DNA of 64,000 bases from an uncultured Lachnospiraceae bacterium (GCA_934320845.1 CAKRFU010000005.1:94692-158691); one strand, 5' to 3'; shown: positions 24,997-33,210, counted from the stretch's first letter. Numbers and translations: made by a program. The notes: generated from the sequence alone by a model not told the origin.

Positions 24997-25306
24997 CTGC
25001 TACAGGTACTATATCATCAAGAAAGTCACTGTCTTTCATGTATGTCCTGCTGGTACCACTATCCGAATGGGCAGTCTCATTGTCTGCACCAATCTTGTTA
25101 TAATAATGCACCAAAAGACCATCCACATTCTCAGAATAAAATTCCAATGTTTCTTCCCGCTGAATATCTGTACATCCGAATGGATATCGTGCCTTAACTA
25201 CTTTGTTCTGTGCTTTTTCAAGATAGACAGAGATTACATCATCCTCTGATGTATCGCTACTGTCTAATCCGCACAATATACGATGTTTTGATGTAATTTC
25301 TGCCAT
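24983..25306 (-). CDS. Head-tail connector protein (gp6/Gp15-like)
   Basis: 107 residues, ATG behind GTAGGAGATGACGGT. Helical N-terminus KHRILCGLDSSDTSEDDVIS and VYLEKAQNKVVKARYPFG match small head-tail connectors found right after the capsid gene. Confidence 0.7.
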   Translation of the reverse strand: MAEITSKHRILCGLDSSDTSEDDVISVYLEKAQNKVVKARYPFGCTDIQREETLEFYSENVDGLLVHYYNKIGADNETAHSDSGTSRTYMKDSDFLDDIVPVADVVL

Positions 25307-25317
25307 ACCGTCATCTC

Positions 25318-25458
25318 CTACTTCTTATCCTCTGCTGTCTCCGGTTTCTTTGTGTCATCTTTTACAATCTCATAACCGGCACGAATAAAAGGTTTTGTCT
25401 GCACATCTGTACTTACCTTGATTGTCTGTTTTGTCTTTGCATTTCTTAACTCAATCAT
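25318..25458 (-). CDS. Small capsid-region protein, 46 aa
   Basis: ATG behind AAGGAGG. Product MIELRNAKTKQTIKVSTDVQ followed by a lysine-rich end. It is a short gene between capsid and connector, common in such phages, with unknown role. A strong hairpin (GAACCCTTAGA / TCTGAGGGTTC, 25478-25506) lies between it and the capsid gene. Confidence 0.6.
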   Translation of the reverse strand: MIELRNAKTKQTIKVSTDVQTKPFIRAGYEIVKDDTKKPETAEDKK

Positions 25459-25512
25459 AATAATCCTCCTTAAAATGAACCCTCAGACGTTACATCTAAG
25501 GGTTCAAATACC

Positions 25513-26337
25513 TTATTTACTCTTATGAACACCGATTGCCTTTGCTTTCTCCTTAAGGACAAACGCATCATAGCGCACACGACCCTCTACAAGCCATCCT
25601 GAAATACCCGGTGCATCTGTGTGAATCTTATATTCCTGAAGCTTGACCGGTGATGGCATTACGATTGCATTCGTGATTATAAAATCCACATTTTCAGGAA
25701 ATCTCTTTGTTGGAGCCTTAATACATGGCACTCCATCAATCTCTCCGACAATGCCATTGATAGCAATCTGTGTAGCCATGTCCCCTTTCTTTGTAAATGC
25801 TTCATCTAACTTAATCTTATTATGATATGCAGGTGTGACAAGAACCACTCTGCCTACCTGCGGTGCTTCGTTATCATCAAGTATCTCCTGAACCGCAAGA
25901 AACTCCTCATAAGCGTTGCTCTTTGTTGTCGCAAGAGTCTTTGCGTTGCCTGCCGGAGCACCTGCAACTAATGCTGCGATACGGTATGTATCAATCTCTG
26001 GAATAATGACTTCATTTAACTGACGGCTTAATGCCTTGCCGGCTTCCATCGTCATCATTGTATCGTCATAATTCTTGCGGTCGATTGTGAATGTAAATGA
26101 TCTGTCCTGTGCAACCGTCATTTCCTGTGCTTCGTTGCCAAGTTCTTCCGGTGTACCATAACGGCTTGTACCGGACATTGAATAATCGTTCATTGCTGAT
26201 GTTGGAATAGAATAAACATTTACTGTTGAAACTCCAATCCAGTCATACTCGCTGTTTACTAATCCGTTTGTGAGAGAACCCGTGCTAAATCTCTCATCTA
26301 CTGCTGTTGCATATTTGCTTGCATAATTCACTGACAT
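25513..26337 (-). CDS. Major capsid protein
   Basis: 274 residues. It contains TFTIDRKNYDDTMMTMEAGK, EVIIPEIDTYRIAALVAGAP and FIITNAIVMPSPVKLQEYKI, matching the HK97-fold capsid proteins of gut Firmicutes phages. It follows the scaffold gene. No propeptide-protease gene is seen; assembly uses a separate scaffold. Confidence 0.85.
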   Translation of the reverse strand: MSVNYASKYATAVDERFSTGSLTNGLVNSEYDWIGVSTVNVYSIPTSAMNDYSMSGTSRYGTPEELGNEAQEMTVAQDRSFTFTIDRKNYDDTMMTMEAGKALSRQLNEVIIPEIDTYRIAALVAGAPAGNAKTLATTKSNAYEEFLAVQEILDDNEAPQVGRVVLVTPAYHNKIKLDEAFTKKGDMATQIAINGIVGEIDGVPCIKAPTKRFPENVDFIITNAIVMPSPVKLQEYKIHTDAPGISGWLVEGRVRYDAFVLKEKAKAIGVHKSK

Positions 26338-26359
26338 ATTTTTCTACCTCATCTTTCTT

Positions 26360-26956
26360 TTATGCTCCAAACCCTTTAAGGAATGCGTCCATATCATCAT
26401 CCTCACCATTTCCTGCCTGTGGATTTGGTCTTGACTTTGCCCATTCAGCTTCTTTCTGCTTTAATAACGCAGACTGGAAATCCTGCTGAATTTTAAATAA
26501 TTCTTCCGTATCTCCGTCATACTGTGCATTAGCAGCTCTTGTTGCTAATTCCTCAGAATAACCAAGAGCCAAGAAATTCTTTTCATATTTAGTTACTGTA
26601 TTTTCCTTAAGCAGCTTCTGATAAGCTTCCTCTCTCTCCGCTTCTTTCTCAGCCTTTTCCTGTAAAGCTATTTCCTCAGCAGTCTGCTTTTCACGCAACT
26701 GCTTCTTATATCTCGCCGTATCACTTGCAGCCTTATCCATGGCCTTTTTCATTTTTGCAATCTGGACTTTTAGTGTTGCATTTTCTTCTGCCAGCTTCGG
26801 ACTGTCTGCGTCTGAATCTTCCTCTGATTCGCTATCATCATCTGGAATATCGTTTAATTCATCCTCTGCCTTATCCCCTGCTGTATTATCATCTGACGGT
26901 TCTTTGGCAAACAACTGTAAATTCATTCTTAACGGTTCTAAATTCTGCTTTCTCAT
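26360..26956 (-). CDS. Scaffold protein (DUF4355-like)
   Basis: 198 residues, ATG behind GGAGGTAGCGAG. The N-terminus MNLQLFAKEP, a strongly acidic stretch (DDDSESEEDSDADS), a long coiled coil, and NFLALGYSEELATRAANAQY are typical of DUF4355 scaffolds. It ends MDAFLKGFGA. It is required transiently for procapsid assembly. Confidence 0.85.
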   Translation of the reverse strand: MRKQNLEPLRMNLQLFAKEPSDDNTAGDKAEDELNDIPDDDSESEEDSDADSPKLAEENATLKVQIAKMKKAMDKAASDTARYKKQLREKQTAEEIALQEKAEKEAEREEAYQKLLKENTVTKYEKNFLALGYSEELATRAANAQYDGDTEELFKIQQDFQSALLKQKEAEWAKSRPNPQAGNGEDDDMDAFLKGFGA

Positions 26957-27036
26957 CTCGCTACCTCCATTGCGTTTATATTCTTCTCTGAATTATCATT
27001 TTGCGAAATTTGTATTGCCCTTTCTCTAGGGCATAT

Positions 27037-27066
27037 AAAAAGACACCTGCTGTTGCAAATGTCTTA
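27037..27066 (-). terminator. Intrinsic terminator after the portal gene
   Basis: Minus-strand stem AAGACA / TGTCTT followed by five T, overlapping the portal stop. It separates portal and scaffold/capsid transcription. Confidence 0.55.
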
Positions 27067-28650
27067 ACTATTAAGTATTGGACTGTTATTATTCTGATCT
27101 GATTCATCCTGCTGGATTCTGTCAGCCTTATCTTCCTCTGTCTGACTGATATTATATGGTACTTTTCCTACATCATTTGTTGTTGCCTGCTTGTCATAAA
27201 CTGACTTCTGATACTTCTCAACTCCATCTTTGGAATCAAGCCATATCTGTTCAATATCTCCACCAATGTCTGCTAACTGCATTGCGTGTCTGCCATGTAC
27301 TCCATGAGACGCATATGTCGCAAATGTATTGGCTTTTGTAGCCATATCATAGTTTTTGTTTCTGACAAATTTTATATCAATGTCCGATATCTTAAGAGTT
27401 TTTAAAGGACTGCCCTCCGGAATATCCGTCGATAAATCAATAATCTTTTTAACAACTCTAAGCATCTGTATTTCCGATGCTTCAATAATTTGTGACTCCT
27501 TATTTGCTGAACAGTCAGCATCCGACCAACCACTCGACATACTCATTGCTGTACCAGTAGAACCTCCGCCCGGTTCACTTCGTAAAGGAACATCGCATTT
27601 CTGTAAGATTACATCTCGTCTGTATTTGATATCTTCCAATATGCCATTGTAATCATATATAAATGCTAAGGACTGAATCTGCGGCTTATTGCCTGCTCCG
27701 GTAGTCTTAGATAAAATCCATTGACCAGCCTGTACCTTTTTGGTCTTTCCATTTTCATCCTTTGGCAATTCAATATCATTCGCCCACCATACTGCCTGTG
27801 TAGTTTGTGCCACATCATTTGTAAAGTCTGATACAAGGATATTAAGATTATCCATATCTGAAATCTGACGCTCAAAACACCCTGTTCTATCATGTGAGCG
27901 ATTGTATTCAATAATAGGGATAATTCCAAGTGGATTTATTTCCCCGCCTTTACCATTTCTGATAATGCGTTTTCCTTTTTCATCCACTCTTTCTTTACCA
28001 TTGATAATCTTTACAGCATCCTGTATCTCAAATACAGCATCTTTTGTGTAACAAGTGTAATATCTCGCACCACTCTTAGTTATACGAAAAGTACACGCCA
28101 TCATAGGACGCTTAAATGCATCATTTGAATATACGATAAATGCAAACATCGGATTAAGCGTTGCCATCTGAAATACAGAACCGCCATCATAATCCGGTTT
28201 AATTCTGATGAAACGATATCCAATACCGCAAATCTCTATGTATCGTGCAAGCTCCTGGTCAAGACTTGCTTTTCCTTCCTCTCGAAACATTTCCGATAAC
28301 ATAGAAACTGCATTATCGTCTGAATTGCTGTCATTTCCTGATAAATCATTATTGCCATGCTGCACATAGATAATAGGATTACCCCAGTTATAGCCAAGTT
28401 TAAATTCAGTAATTTCATTAGCAACATTATCTACCACCTTGACATCAATCTCAGGTCGAACTGTCTTTTTACGCTGTAAAGGCTGATATCCTTTTTCATA
28501 TTTCAAAAGATATGCCATCGCATTGTAATTTTCCATATGTGTGATAAGTGCATCATTTAGCACAGAAAGAATGTTTGTTTCATCTATAACAATCTCATCC
28601 GTATAAATACGCTTTCTTCCGAATAATTCCATTTTTTCTTCTACTTCCAC
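27064..28650 (-). CDS. Portal protein, SPP1 gp6 type
   Basis: 528 residues, GTG start behind GAGGTGAG. Contains VNDALITHMENYNAMAYLL-like helices near the N-terminus, KVVDNVANEITEFKLGYNWG, IPIIEYNRSHDRTGCFE, and a C-terminal acidic tail. These match the SPP1_portal family. It forms the dodecameric packaging channel with the terminase. Confidence 0.9.
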   Translation of the reverse strand: MEVEEKMELFGRKRIYTDEIVIDETNILSVLNDALITHMENYNAMAYLLKYEKGYQPLQRKKTVRPEIDVKVVDNVANEITEFKLGYNWGNPIIYVQHGNNDLSGNDSNSDDNAVSMLSEMFREEGKASLDQELARYIEICGIGYRFIRIKPDYDGGSVFQMATLNPMFAFIVYSNDAFKRPMMACTFRITKSGARYYTCYTKDAVFEIQDAVKIINGKERVDEKGKRIIRNGKGGEINPLGIIPIIEYNRSHDRTGCFERQISDMDNLNILVSDFTNDVAQTTQAVWWANDIELPKDENGKTKKVQAGQWILSKTTGAGNKPQIQSLAFIYDYNGILEDIKYRRDVILQKCDVPLRSEPGGGSTGTAMSMSSGWSDADCSANKESQIIEASEIQMLRVVKKIIDLSTDIPEGSPLKTLKISDIDIKFVRNKNYDMATKANTFATYASHGVHGRHAMQLADIGGDIEQIWLDSKDGVEKYQKSVYDKQATTNDVGKVPYNISQTEEDKADRIQQDESDQNNNSPILNS

Positions 28651-28675
28651 TTATCTCACCTCAATTCAATGCATC

Positions 28676-28694
28676 AAAAAAGAGCCATGCGGCT
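28676..28694 (-). terminator. Weak intrinsic terminator before portal
   Basis: Minus-strand stem AGCC-GCAT-GGCT then CTTTTTT. The stem is short. It lies between the MuF-toxin gene and portal. Confidence 0.45.
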
Positions 28695-28793
28695 TCATTT
28701 GAAACTGCTTGACCCTTATAGTTATTTCATGATACCAATATAGCATGGTTTTGGTGTGAATTGTGTGAAAGTTTGATTTCGCCATACATACAT

Positions 28794-28822
28794 TTGACAG
28801 CAACTCCATATAATGATAATAT
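28794..28822 (+). promoter_or_regulatory. Promoter of orphan small RNA
   Basis: Plus-strand TTGACA, 17 bp, TAATAT: the best -35 match among the plus-strand small-RNA promoters in the window. Short arms ACTCC (28803-28807) and GGAGT (28842-28846) are placed as in the antirepressor modules. Confidence 0.75.
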
Positions 28823-28828
28823 ATCTGT

Positions 28829-28895
28829 AAGATATCTTAGAGGAGTAGATACCTTGCCCCCATATTTGGGCGAGGCCATCTATTCCTCTTTTTTT
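28829..28895 (+). ncRNA. Orphan small RNA at the 3' end of the MuF-toxin gene
   Basis: About 67 nt. Nested hairpin: outer arms AGAGGAGTAGAT / ATCTATTCCTCT (28839-28850, 28878-28889, one G-U) and inner CCTTGCCC / GGGCGAGG, then seven T. The terminator overlaps the toxin stop codon, so the RNA is antisense to the last 16 nt of the toxin coding region and its trailer. No antirepressor follows, so it may be a decayed module or a toxin-linked RNA. Confidence 0.65.
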
Positions 28896-30124
28896 ATTCT
28901 CTTATAAATATTCAAGATATTTCCATTCTTACATAAAATTATTTTATCTATGAACCGGGTATGACTTGAACGATACACATCAGCAACTTGATTTCTTATT
29001 TCATTCTCCGACAATGGACAATGTGATATATCTATAACAAAATTATTAGCCTGTCTTTTCTTTTTTGAAACCATATTATATATAACAGCTTTTCCCTTTC
29101 CTATAGGTTCCTTTATATCATATGCCTCATTGTTAATAAAAATATCTGGCGTTGATATTCCTTGTGGAAATAATACTCTCGGAATCATTTTTACATTTGC
29201 ACCAAGCAAGCCAGCTAAATTTTCAGCAATTTTTCTTTCACTTTCCGAATAATCCAAAACTACATTTTTTCCATCTACACAATACCTCTGTCCTTCCTTT
29301 TCATATTCCTTTTCATCAATCACTTTCCCTAAATTAACTTTTCCAGCCTTTAAATATTCCTCAGTAACATCCACAAATAATGTTGGCTTTTTTCCTGAAT
29401 CTTCTGTACCAATTGCTTTATCATCTAATACTATTACCCTATCTTGTAAATACTCCACCGAACAACGACAATTTACAATTTCTTCAAGACCTGCTCCCAA
29501 AGAATCATCTTTTGGAAACATCATCAAATATCCTCCAACATGAAAAGGCTTGTATATATCCACTACCTCACCATCAACATCCGCATGATCCGTTCTTACC
29601 CTTTCATCACCAAAGGATATCCACTTTTTCTTCGTACAGCCATTCTTTATGGCACTTCTATACTCTTCATTATTTAATATACTATTCGCTTCATTCTCAG
29701 CTATGTTCATTGCTCTATCAATAGAAGTCCTATATTCAGTGCCTGCACTATCTGTTAAATCACTGGGCTTCTTCGTATCTTTCAATGTAGTATCAACGAT
29801 ATTTTCACAAACCTTTCTTATGTATCGTGATAATTCTTTATCCTGCTGTGCAACACTCTTTACCGACTCCGTATATCTGTTCTGAAACGACTTTACAAGA
29901 TAATGCTTGTCATTATTTCCTTTTGACAGTGCAAATAAAAAAAGCACATCCGCCAGCAATAAATTTGCTAAACGAATACGCTTTTGTTTTTGTTCTTCAC
30001 TAATCTGCATATCTTCAAAATATTCATGAATTGGTATTTTCTTTCGACTAATCCTTTTCCGCTCATCACTAATCGTTTCATTTTCAGAAAGTACATTTAA
30101 CCGATCAAATTTCATCAATCCCAT
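28880..30124 (-). CDS. MuF head protein with C-terminal CdiA-type nuclease domain
   Basis: 414 residues from the ATG of MGLMKFDRLN, behind TTGAGGT. Residues about 115-250 form a MuF/SPP1 gp7-like domain (AMNIAENEANSILNNEEYRS, KKKWISFGDERVRTDH, VNCRCSVEYL). After a linker, residues about 290-414 resemble the CdiA C-terminal tRNA-nuclease fold: ISTPDIFINNEAYDIKEPIG, then a KKKRQANNFVIDIS stretch. MuF-toxin fusions in temperate phages are established; the toxin may be packaged and delivered. No adjacent immunity gene is obvious. The gene sits upstream of portal, whereas MuF usually follows it. Confidence 0.75.
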   Translation of the reverse strand: MGLMKFDRLNVLSENETISDERKRISRKKIPIHEYFEDMQISEEQKQKRIRLANLLLADVLFLFALSKGNNDKHYLVKSFQNRYTESVKSVAQQDKELSRYIRKVCENIVDTTLKDTKKPSDLTDSAGTEYRTSIDRAMNIAENEANSILNNEEYRSAIKNGCTKKKWISFGDERVRTDHADVDGEVVDIYKPFHVGGYLMMFPKDDSLGAGLEEIVNCRCSVEYLQDRVIVLDDKAIGTEDSGKKPTLFVDVTEEYLKAGKVNLGKVIDEKEYEKEGQRYCVDGKNVVLDYSESERKIAENLAGLLGANVKMIPRVLFPQGISTPDIFINNEAYDIKEPIGKGKAVIYNMVSKKKRQANNFVIDISHCPLSENEIRNQVADVYRSSHTRFIDKIILCKNGNILNIYKRIKKEE

Positions 30125-30161
30125 ATCACATACCTCAAATAATCTTTCCTGCTGTTTCAGC

Positions 30162-30207
30162 AAAAAAGAGCCACAACAGACATATCAATTTGTCCTGTGA
30201 CTCTTTT
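30162..30207 (-). terminator. Terminator closing antirepressor cassette B
   Basis: Minus-strand stem AAAAGAGTCACAGGACA / TGTCTGTTGTGGCTCTTTT (imperfect) then six T. It insulates cassette B from the MuF-toxin gene. Confidence 0.75.
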
Positions 30208-30276
30208 ACATATTTTCATAATATTAAAATATCATTTTAGGAATGTGAAATGTGTGAATTATTCAGCATCCACTAA

Positions 30277-30498
30277 TCAATACGCCGTCATCAGCTTCAT
30301 AGCATACTGAAATCCCCATATAAAGCCCTGCTTTTCTGTGTACATACAACAATCCGATATTTCATTATCATATTTCATAAACAGTTCTTTGCCCATCTTC
30401 TGCTCCATCTTTTTTCTTGCTTCTATTGTATCTTCAAGTTCTGCATAATCGTCACATAACTCATTAAAGTTATAATATATTTTTTCAATCTCGTTCAT
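30277..30498 (-). CDS. DUF6809-like small protein, cassette B
   Basis: Almost identical to the cassette A gene at 12663, differing in an Asn/Asp and the last residue (Tyr for His). Same start logic and position before a terminator. Function unknown. Confidence 0.65.
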   Translation of the reverse strand: MNEIEKIYYNFNELCDDYAELEDTIEARKKMEQKMGKELFMKYDNEISDCCMYTEKQGFIWGFQYAMKLMTAY

Positions 30499-30523
30499 AT
30501 TAACACCATTCCTTTCAAGTACC

Positions 30524-30850
30524 TTATGCTCGTACTGCTCCTTTGCTGTCTGCTGCATCCTGTATTACTTTAACAACATCAAAAGCATTTCCAATCAACT
30601 CCTGCACTTTTTTATTCTGCTCTTTTACATTCTCAAGTATATTCCATGTAGCTCTTATCAAGTGGTATATATCTTTTGCATTAGCAACTAAACAATATGC
30701 CTGTGCATTAGTACACTCTGACATATCGTACATATAATCATACTTATCCATAAAAGTACTTAAAAGTGAATATGCTGTTTCTATCTCTATGCCCTCTTCA
30801 ATATTCATATTGTCGGCATCAAATAAAATCTTTGTTCCTGATATATCCAT
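30524..30850 (-). CDS. MDIS-family cassette protein, cassette B
   Basis: 108 residues, differing from the cassette A protein by one visible residue (Lys for Asp at position 7). It follows an ORF6N antirepressor here, while the cassette A copy follows an AntA-type one, so the gene pair travels independently of antirepressor type. Confidence 0.7.
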   Translation of the reverse strand: MDISGTKILFDADNMNIEEGIEIETAYSLLSTFMDKYDYMYDMSECTNAQAYCLVANAKDIYHLIRATWNILENVKEQNKKVQELIGNAFDVVKVIQDAADSKGAVRA

Positions 30851-30885
30851 AATATCGCTCCTTGTCGTTTGTTTGAATTATTTGT

Positions 30886-31659
30886 TTAAAATCTGTAACC
30901 GTCTAACACTTGGTCTGCAATATCCTGAAGCTGTGGAAAATATTCCACCAAATCTATCGTATATGCAAGGGTACGCCCTGTTTCCGACTGATAAATCTCT
31001 TTTGCTTCATCCAAATTGTAATACCTGCCACATTCCTCAAGTATTTCATGGTATAACTTTCTTGGTTCAATCCCAGTTCTTTCCTTGATATTCCATATAA
31101 TATCTCGGTTCTTTTCATACCATGTTTCTACTTTCGGCTGTAACCTTTTTACTAATCTAACTCTTGACTTTTCTTGTAATTCGGCTTCAACTCTCTTTAA
31201 GCGTTTATTCAAATCATTCAGTTTCCAATCAACAATTTTCTCCGGAGTGTACTCTACTAAACTCTTGTTCTTAGTTTTCTGCTCTACCACTTTCTGCTGG
31301 CTGATTGCCTGCTCCTTATTCTTAAAATAATTATTAACCAAAGTGCGTTGCACCTGCCATGACAAATCATCTGTAAAGGACTTTACAAGCATTAAATATC
31401 CGCTCTCCGTTAAAAGAGTTACGCCCTTTGGAGGTATAGTTAAATTCAATGGACGAATTTCGTCTATTGGACTTTCTTTTGTAACAACAGCATAATCTTC
31501 GTTTTCGATAAAATGCTTTTTGTTATGCCTGAAATTTCTGCTTGCAGTTCCACTTGGTCTCTGATGCACTAAATCAATATCCTTAAATGTAACAACTCTC
31601 TGACCATTGTATTCTCGTATCTGCATTTCTGTGTTTTCAACTGTGATTATTTCGTTCAT
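30886..31659 (-). CDS. Antirepressor, ORF6N domain, cassette B
   Basis: 257 residues, ATG behind TGAGGTAATATATT. Residues 1-115 form an ORF6N domain (MNEIITVENTEMQIREYNGQ, then RNFRHNKKHFIENEDY and LLTESGYLMLVKSFTDDLSW). A helical linker leads to a C-terminal domain of about 110 residues (ERTGIEPRKLYHEILEECGR, PQLQDIADQVLDGYRF). The N-terminal 140 codons are nearly identical to the truncated copy at 37116. Confidence 0.82.
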   Translation of the reverse strand: MNEIITVENTEMQIREYNGQRVVTFKDIDLVHQRPSGTASRNFRHNKKHFIENEDYAVVTKESPIDEIRPLNLTIPPKGVTLLTESGYLMLVKSFTDDLSWQVQRTLVNNYFKNKEQAISQQKVVEQKTKNKSLVEYTPEKIVDWKLNDLNKRLKRVEAELQEKSRVRLVKRLQPKVETWYEKNRDIIWNIKERTGIEPRKLYHEILEECGRYYNLDEAKEIYQSETGRTLAYTIDLVEYFPQLQDIADQVLDGYRF

Positions 31660-31696
31660 AATATATTACCTCACTTTCGTTTACTCAATTTTCTGC

Positions 31697-31725
31697 TTGA
31701 AATCCCACAAAAGATATAGTAATAT
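31697..31725 (+). promoter_or_regulatory. Antisense RNA promoter, module B
   Basis: Plus-strand TTGAAA, 17 bp, TAATAT. Palindrome arms CCCACAA (31704-31710) and TTGTGGG (31737-31743) flank the -10 box, as in the other modules. Confidence 0.65.
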
Positions 31726-31731
31726 ATTTAT

Positions 31732-31791
31732 ATCCCTTGTGGGTTCTTGGAGTAATCGTGCAACCGTCAAATTTTGCGATTACTCTTTTTC
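31732..31791 (+). ncRNA. Antisense small RNA, module B
   Basis: About 60 nt, ending with arms GAGTAATCG / CGATTACTC (31750-31758, 31777-31785) and a T run. It is antisense to the antirepressor leader and to the last codons of the RHH gene. Confidence 0.62.
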
Positions 31792-31923
31792 TTTTTTCTG
31801 CTTATTTAATTCTTTTTTAATGCTTTCAATTACAAGTTGTTTTACTGGCATATCTCTTTTAAGAGCCTCCATCTTAACAGCCTTATGCAATTCATCTCCT
31901 ACTTCTGCAATCAGACGCTTCAT
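31780..31923 (-). CDS. Arc/Mnt-like ribbon-helix-helix protein, cassette B
   Basis: 47 residues from the ATG of MKRLIAEVGDELHKAV, behind AAAGAGGTGAG. Close relative of the cassette A protein, with ESIKKELNKQKKEKE at the end. The terminal lysines come from the antisense terminator T-run, and the TAA lies in its stem. Predicted to bind DNA as a dimer and repress its own promoter and the antirepressor. Confidence 0.72.
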   Translation of the reverse strand: MKRLIAEVGDELHKAVKMEALKRDMPVKQLVIESIKKELNKQKKEKE

Positions 31924-31962
31924 ATACTCACCTCTTTCTGTACGCTTTTTATGTACATATGT

Positions 31963-31991
31963 ATCATAGTACATTATTTATGTATTGTCAA
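31963..31991 (-). promoter_or_regulatory. RHH-antirepressor promoter, cassette B
   Basis: Minus-strand TTGACA, 17 bp, TATGAT. The -10 region is flanked by ATGTAC / GTACAT arms, a candidate RHH operator. Confidence 0.75.
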
Positions 31992-32010
31992 TATAAAAAT
32001 ACATTTTTTC

Positions 32011-32032
32011 TATACTTTTTCACAAAAGTATA
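32011..32032. promoter_or_regulatory. Operator of cassette B XRE regulator
   Basis: Perfect palindrome TATACTTTT-TCAC-AAAAGTATA between the divergent XRE and RHH genes, next to a plus-strand TATAAT at about 32033. Likely bound by the XRE protein. Confidence 0.6.
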
Positions 32033-32059
32033 TTATAATCAATACATGGAGGTGATTTT

Positions 32060-32527
32060 ATGATTAGCGAACGTCTGAAACAACTTAGAAAATTAAAAAA
32101 TATTACTCAATTAGAATTAGCAAAAGAAATGCATGTTGCAAAAACAACAATAGCATCATACGAGCAAGGCGTAAGCGAGCCAAGCATTACTATGATGACA
32201 AAATTGTCAAATTATTTCAATGTGTCTCCATCGTACCTTATGGGTTGGGAATCAATCAAGCAGAATACAAATGGACAATCAGAACTTCTTGATGAAATCA
32301 AGTCAACTCCAGTATATGATTCAGAATATGAGTTAATTAGCAAATATCGCAAACTGACACCTTACGATCAAGAAGACATAAAACTCATAATGGATACCTA
32401 TCCAAAACTAAATGACGAATACAAAAAACATTTTAAATCATTGCTTGACTTTTTTTCAGAGCAATCAAGCGCAATTTCTTCGCTTGAACGAGAATGCAAA
32501 AAGCTTAGGAAAAAAATTTCTTTGTAG
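32060..32527 (+). CDS. XRE-family repressor, cassette B
   Basis: 155 residues, ATG behind GGAGGTGATTTT. Residues 1-65 are an HTH_3 domain (LKQLRKLKNITQLELAKEMH, TIASYEQGVSEPSITMMTKL). The C-terminal part is helical and ends in a coiled coil. It is divergent from the RHH-antirepressor genes, like its counterpart at 15170, though the two are not close in sequence. Confidence 0.8.
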   Translation: MISERLKQLRKLKNITQLELAKEMHVAKTTIASYEQGVSEPSITMMTKLSNYFNVSPSYLMGWESIKQNTNGQSELLDEIKSTPVYDSEYELISKYRKLTPYDQEDIKLIMDTYPKLNDEYKKHFKSLLDFFSEQSSAISSLERECKKLRKKISL

Positions 32528-32564
32528 AACACCAATATCTTCACTTTATATAATTTCTTCAAAG

Positions 32565-32590
32565 AAAAAAGGCGGACATTGAAATCCGCC
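32565..32590 (-). terminator. Terminator after cassette B membrane protein
   Basis: Minus-strand stem GGCGGA / TCCGCC with an 8-nt loop, then six T. It lies between convergent genes. Confidence 0.85.
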
Positions 32591-32617
32591 TTGTGTTTAT
32601 TATTTAAAATATTTAGT

Positions 32618-33178
32618 TTACTCTTTTATCAAATTTGCATAATGTAAATCAAGAGCCATATCTTCTGATTTTTCACCAGTTAATGAATTTTCGCTATCTC
32701 CCATACCATTAAATATAACATATGCTTGTATAACATCACCATCTAAAATTTTTAACTTATCATCACCAACTTGAAAATCATACAACCACAAAAACTTATC
32801 ATAATCCTGTGATTCTTCTTTTTTATTATAGATATATGCCTTATAACATTTGTCACTCCCAGACTTCACGCTTTCATTTATAACCTCATCAATATAAATA
32901 TTTACTTTAAAACACTCTCCCATATAATCATCAGGATTTCTCGCCACATCCTTGTAATTGAATTTTATACATCTACTTTCCATTTCATCTAAGGTATAGC
33001 TCTGTTCTATGCGTAGATTATCCTGATCATCACTTGAACTATCATTGCCTATTACAGATAATAAGTAAAATATCACTACTATAATAACTATTGTCCATAA
33101 AAGTTTATGTTTCTTTTTAGGCGGTTTTGCGGTATTAAAAACCGCATCGGCGACTCCATCTTTTTCGTTATTCTCCAT
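32618..33178 (-). CDS. Membrane-anchored extracytoplasmic protein, cassette B cargo
   Basis: 186 residues, ATG behind AAAAGGAGTGTC. A cytoplasmic basic stretch (KPPKKKHK) precedes one membrane helix (LLWTIVIIVVIFYLLSVIG). The outer part is acidic and beta-rich and reads like an OB- or NTF2-like fold, without a named match. It has its own promoter and terminator inside the late region, the mark of a moron expressed in the lysogen. Superinfection exclusion is a plausible inference. Confidence 0.6.
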   Translation of the reverse strand: MENNEKDGVADAVFNTAKPPKKKHKLLWTIVIIVVIFYLLSVIGNDSSSDDQDNLRIEQSYTLDEMESRCIKFNYKDVARNPDDYMGECFKVNIYIDEVINESVKSGSDKCYKAYIYNKKEESQDYDKFLWLYDFQVGDDKLKILDGDVIQAYVIFNGMGDSENSLTGEKSEDMALDLHYANLIKE

Positions 33179-33210
33179 TGTCTGACACTCCTTTTCTTAA
33201 TTTTTGTTAT

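Larger units (their letters stand above)
30243..30881. repeat. 640-bp duplicated block, copy 2
   Basis: Direct repeat of 12629-13267. Homology begins at TGTGAAATGTGTGAATTATT and ends just upstream of the MDIS gene's leader, after which the two cassettes carry unrelated antirepressors. Confidence 0.9.
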
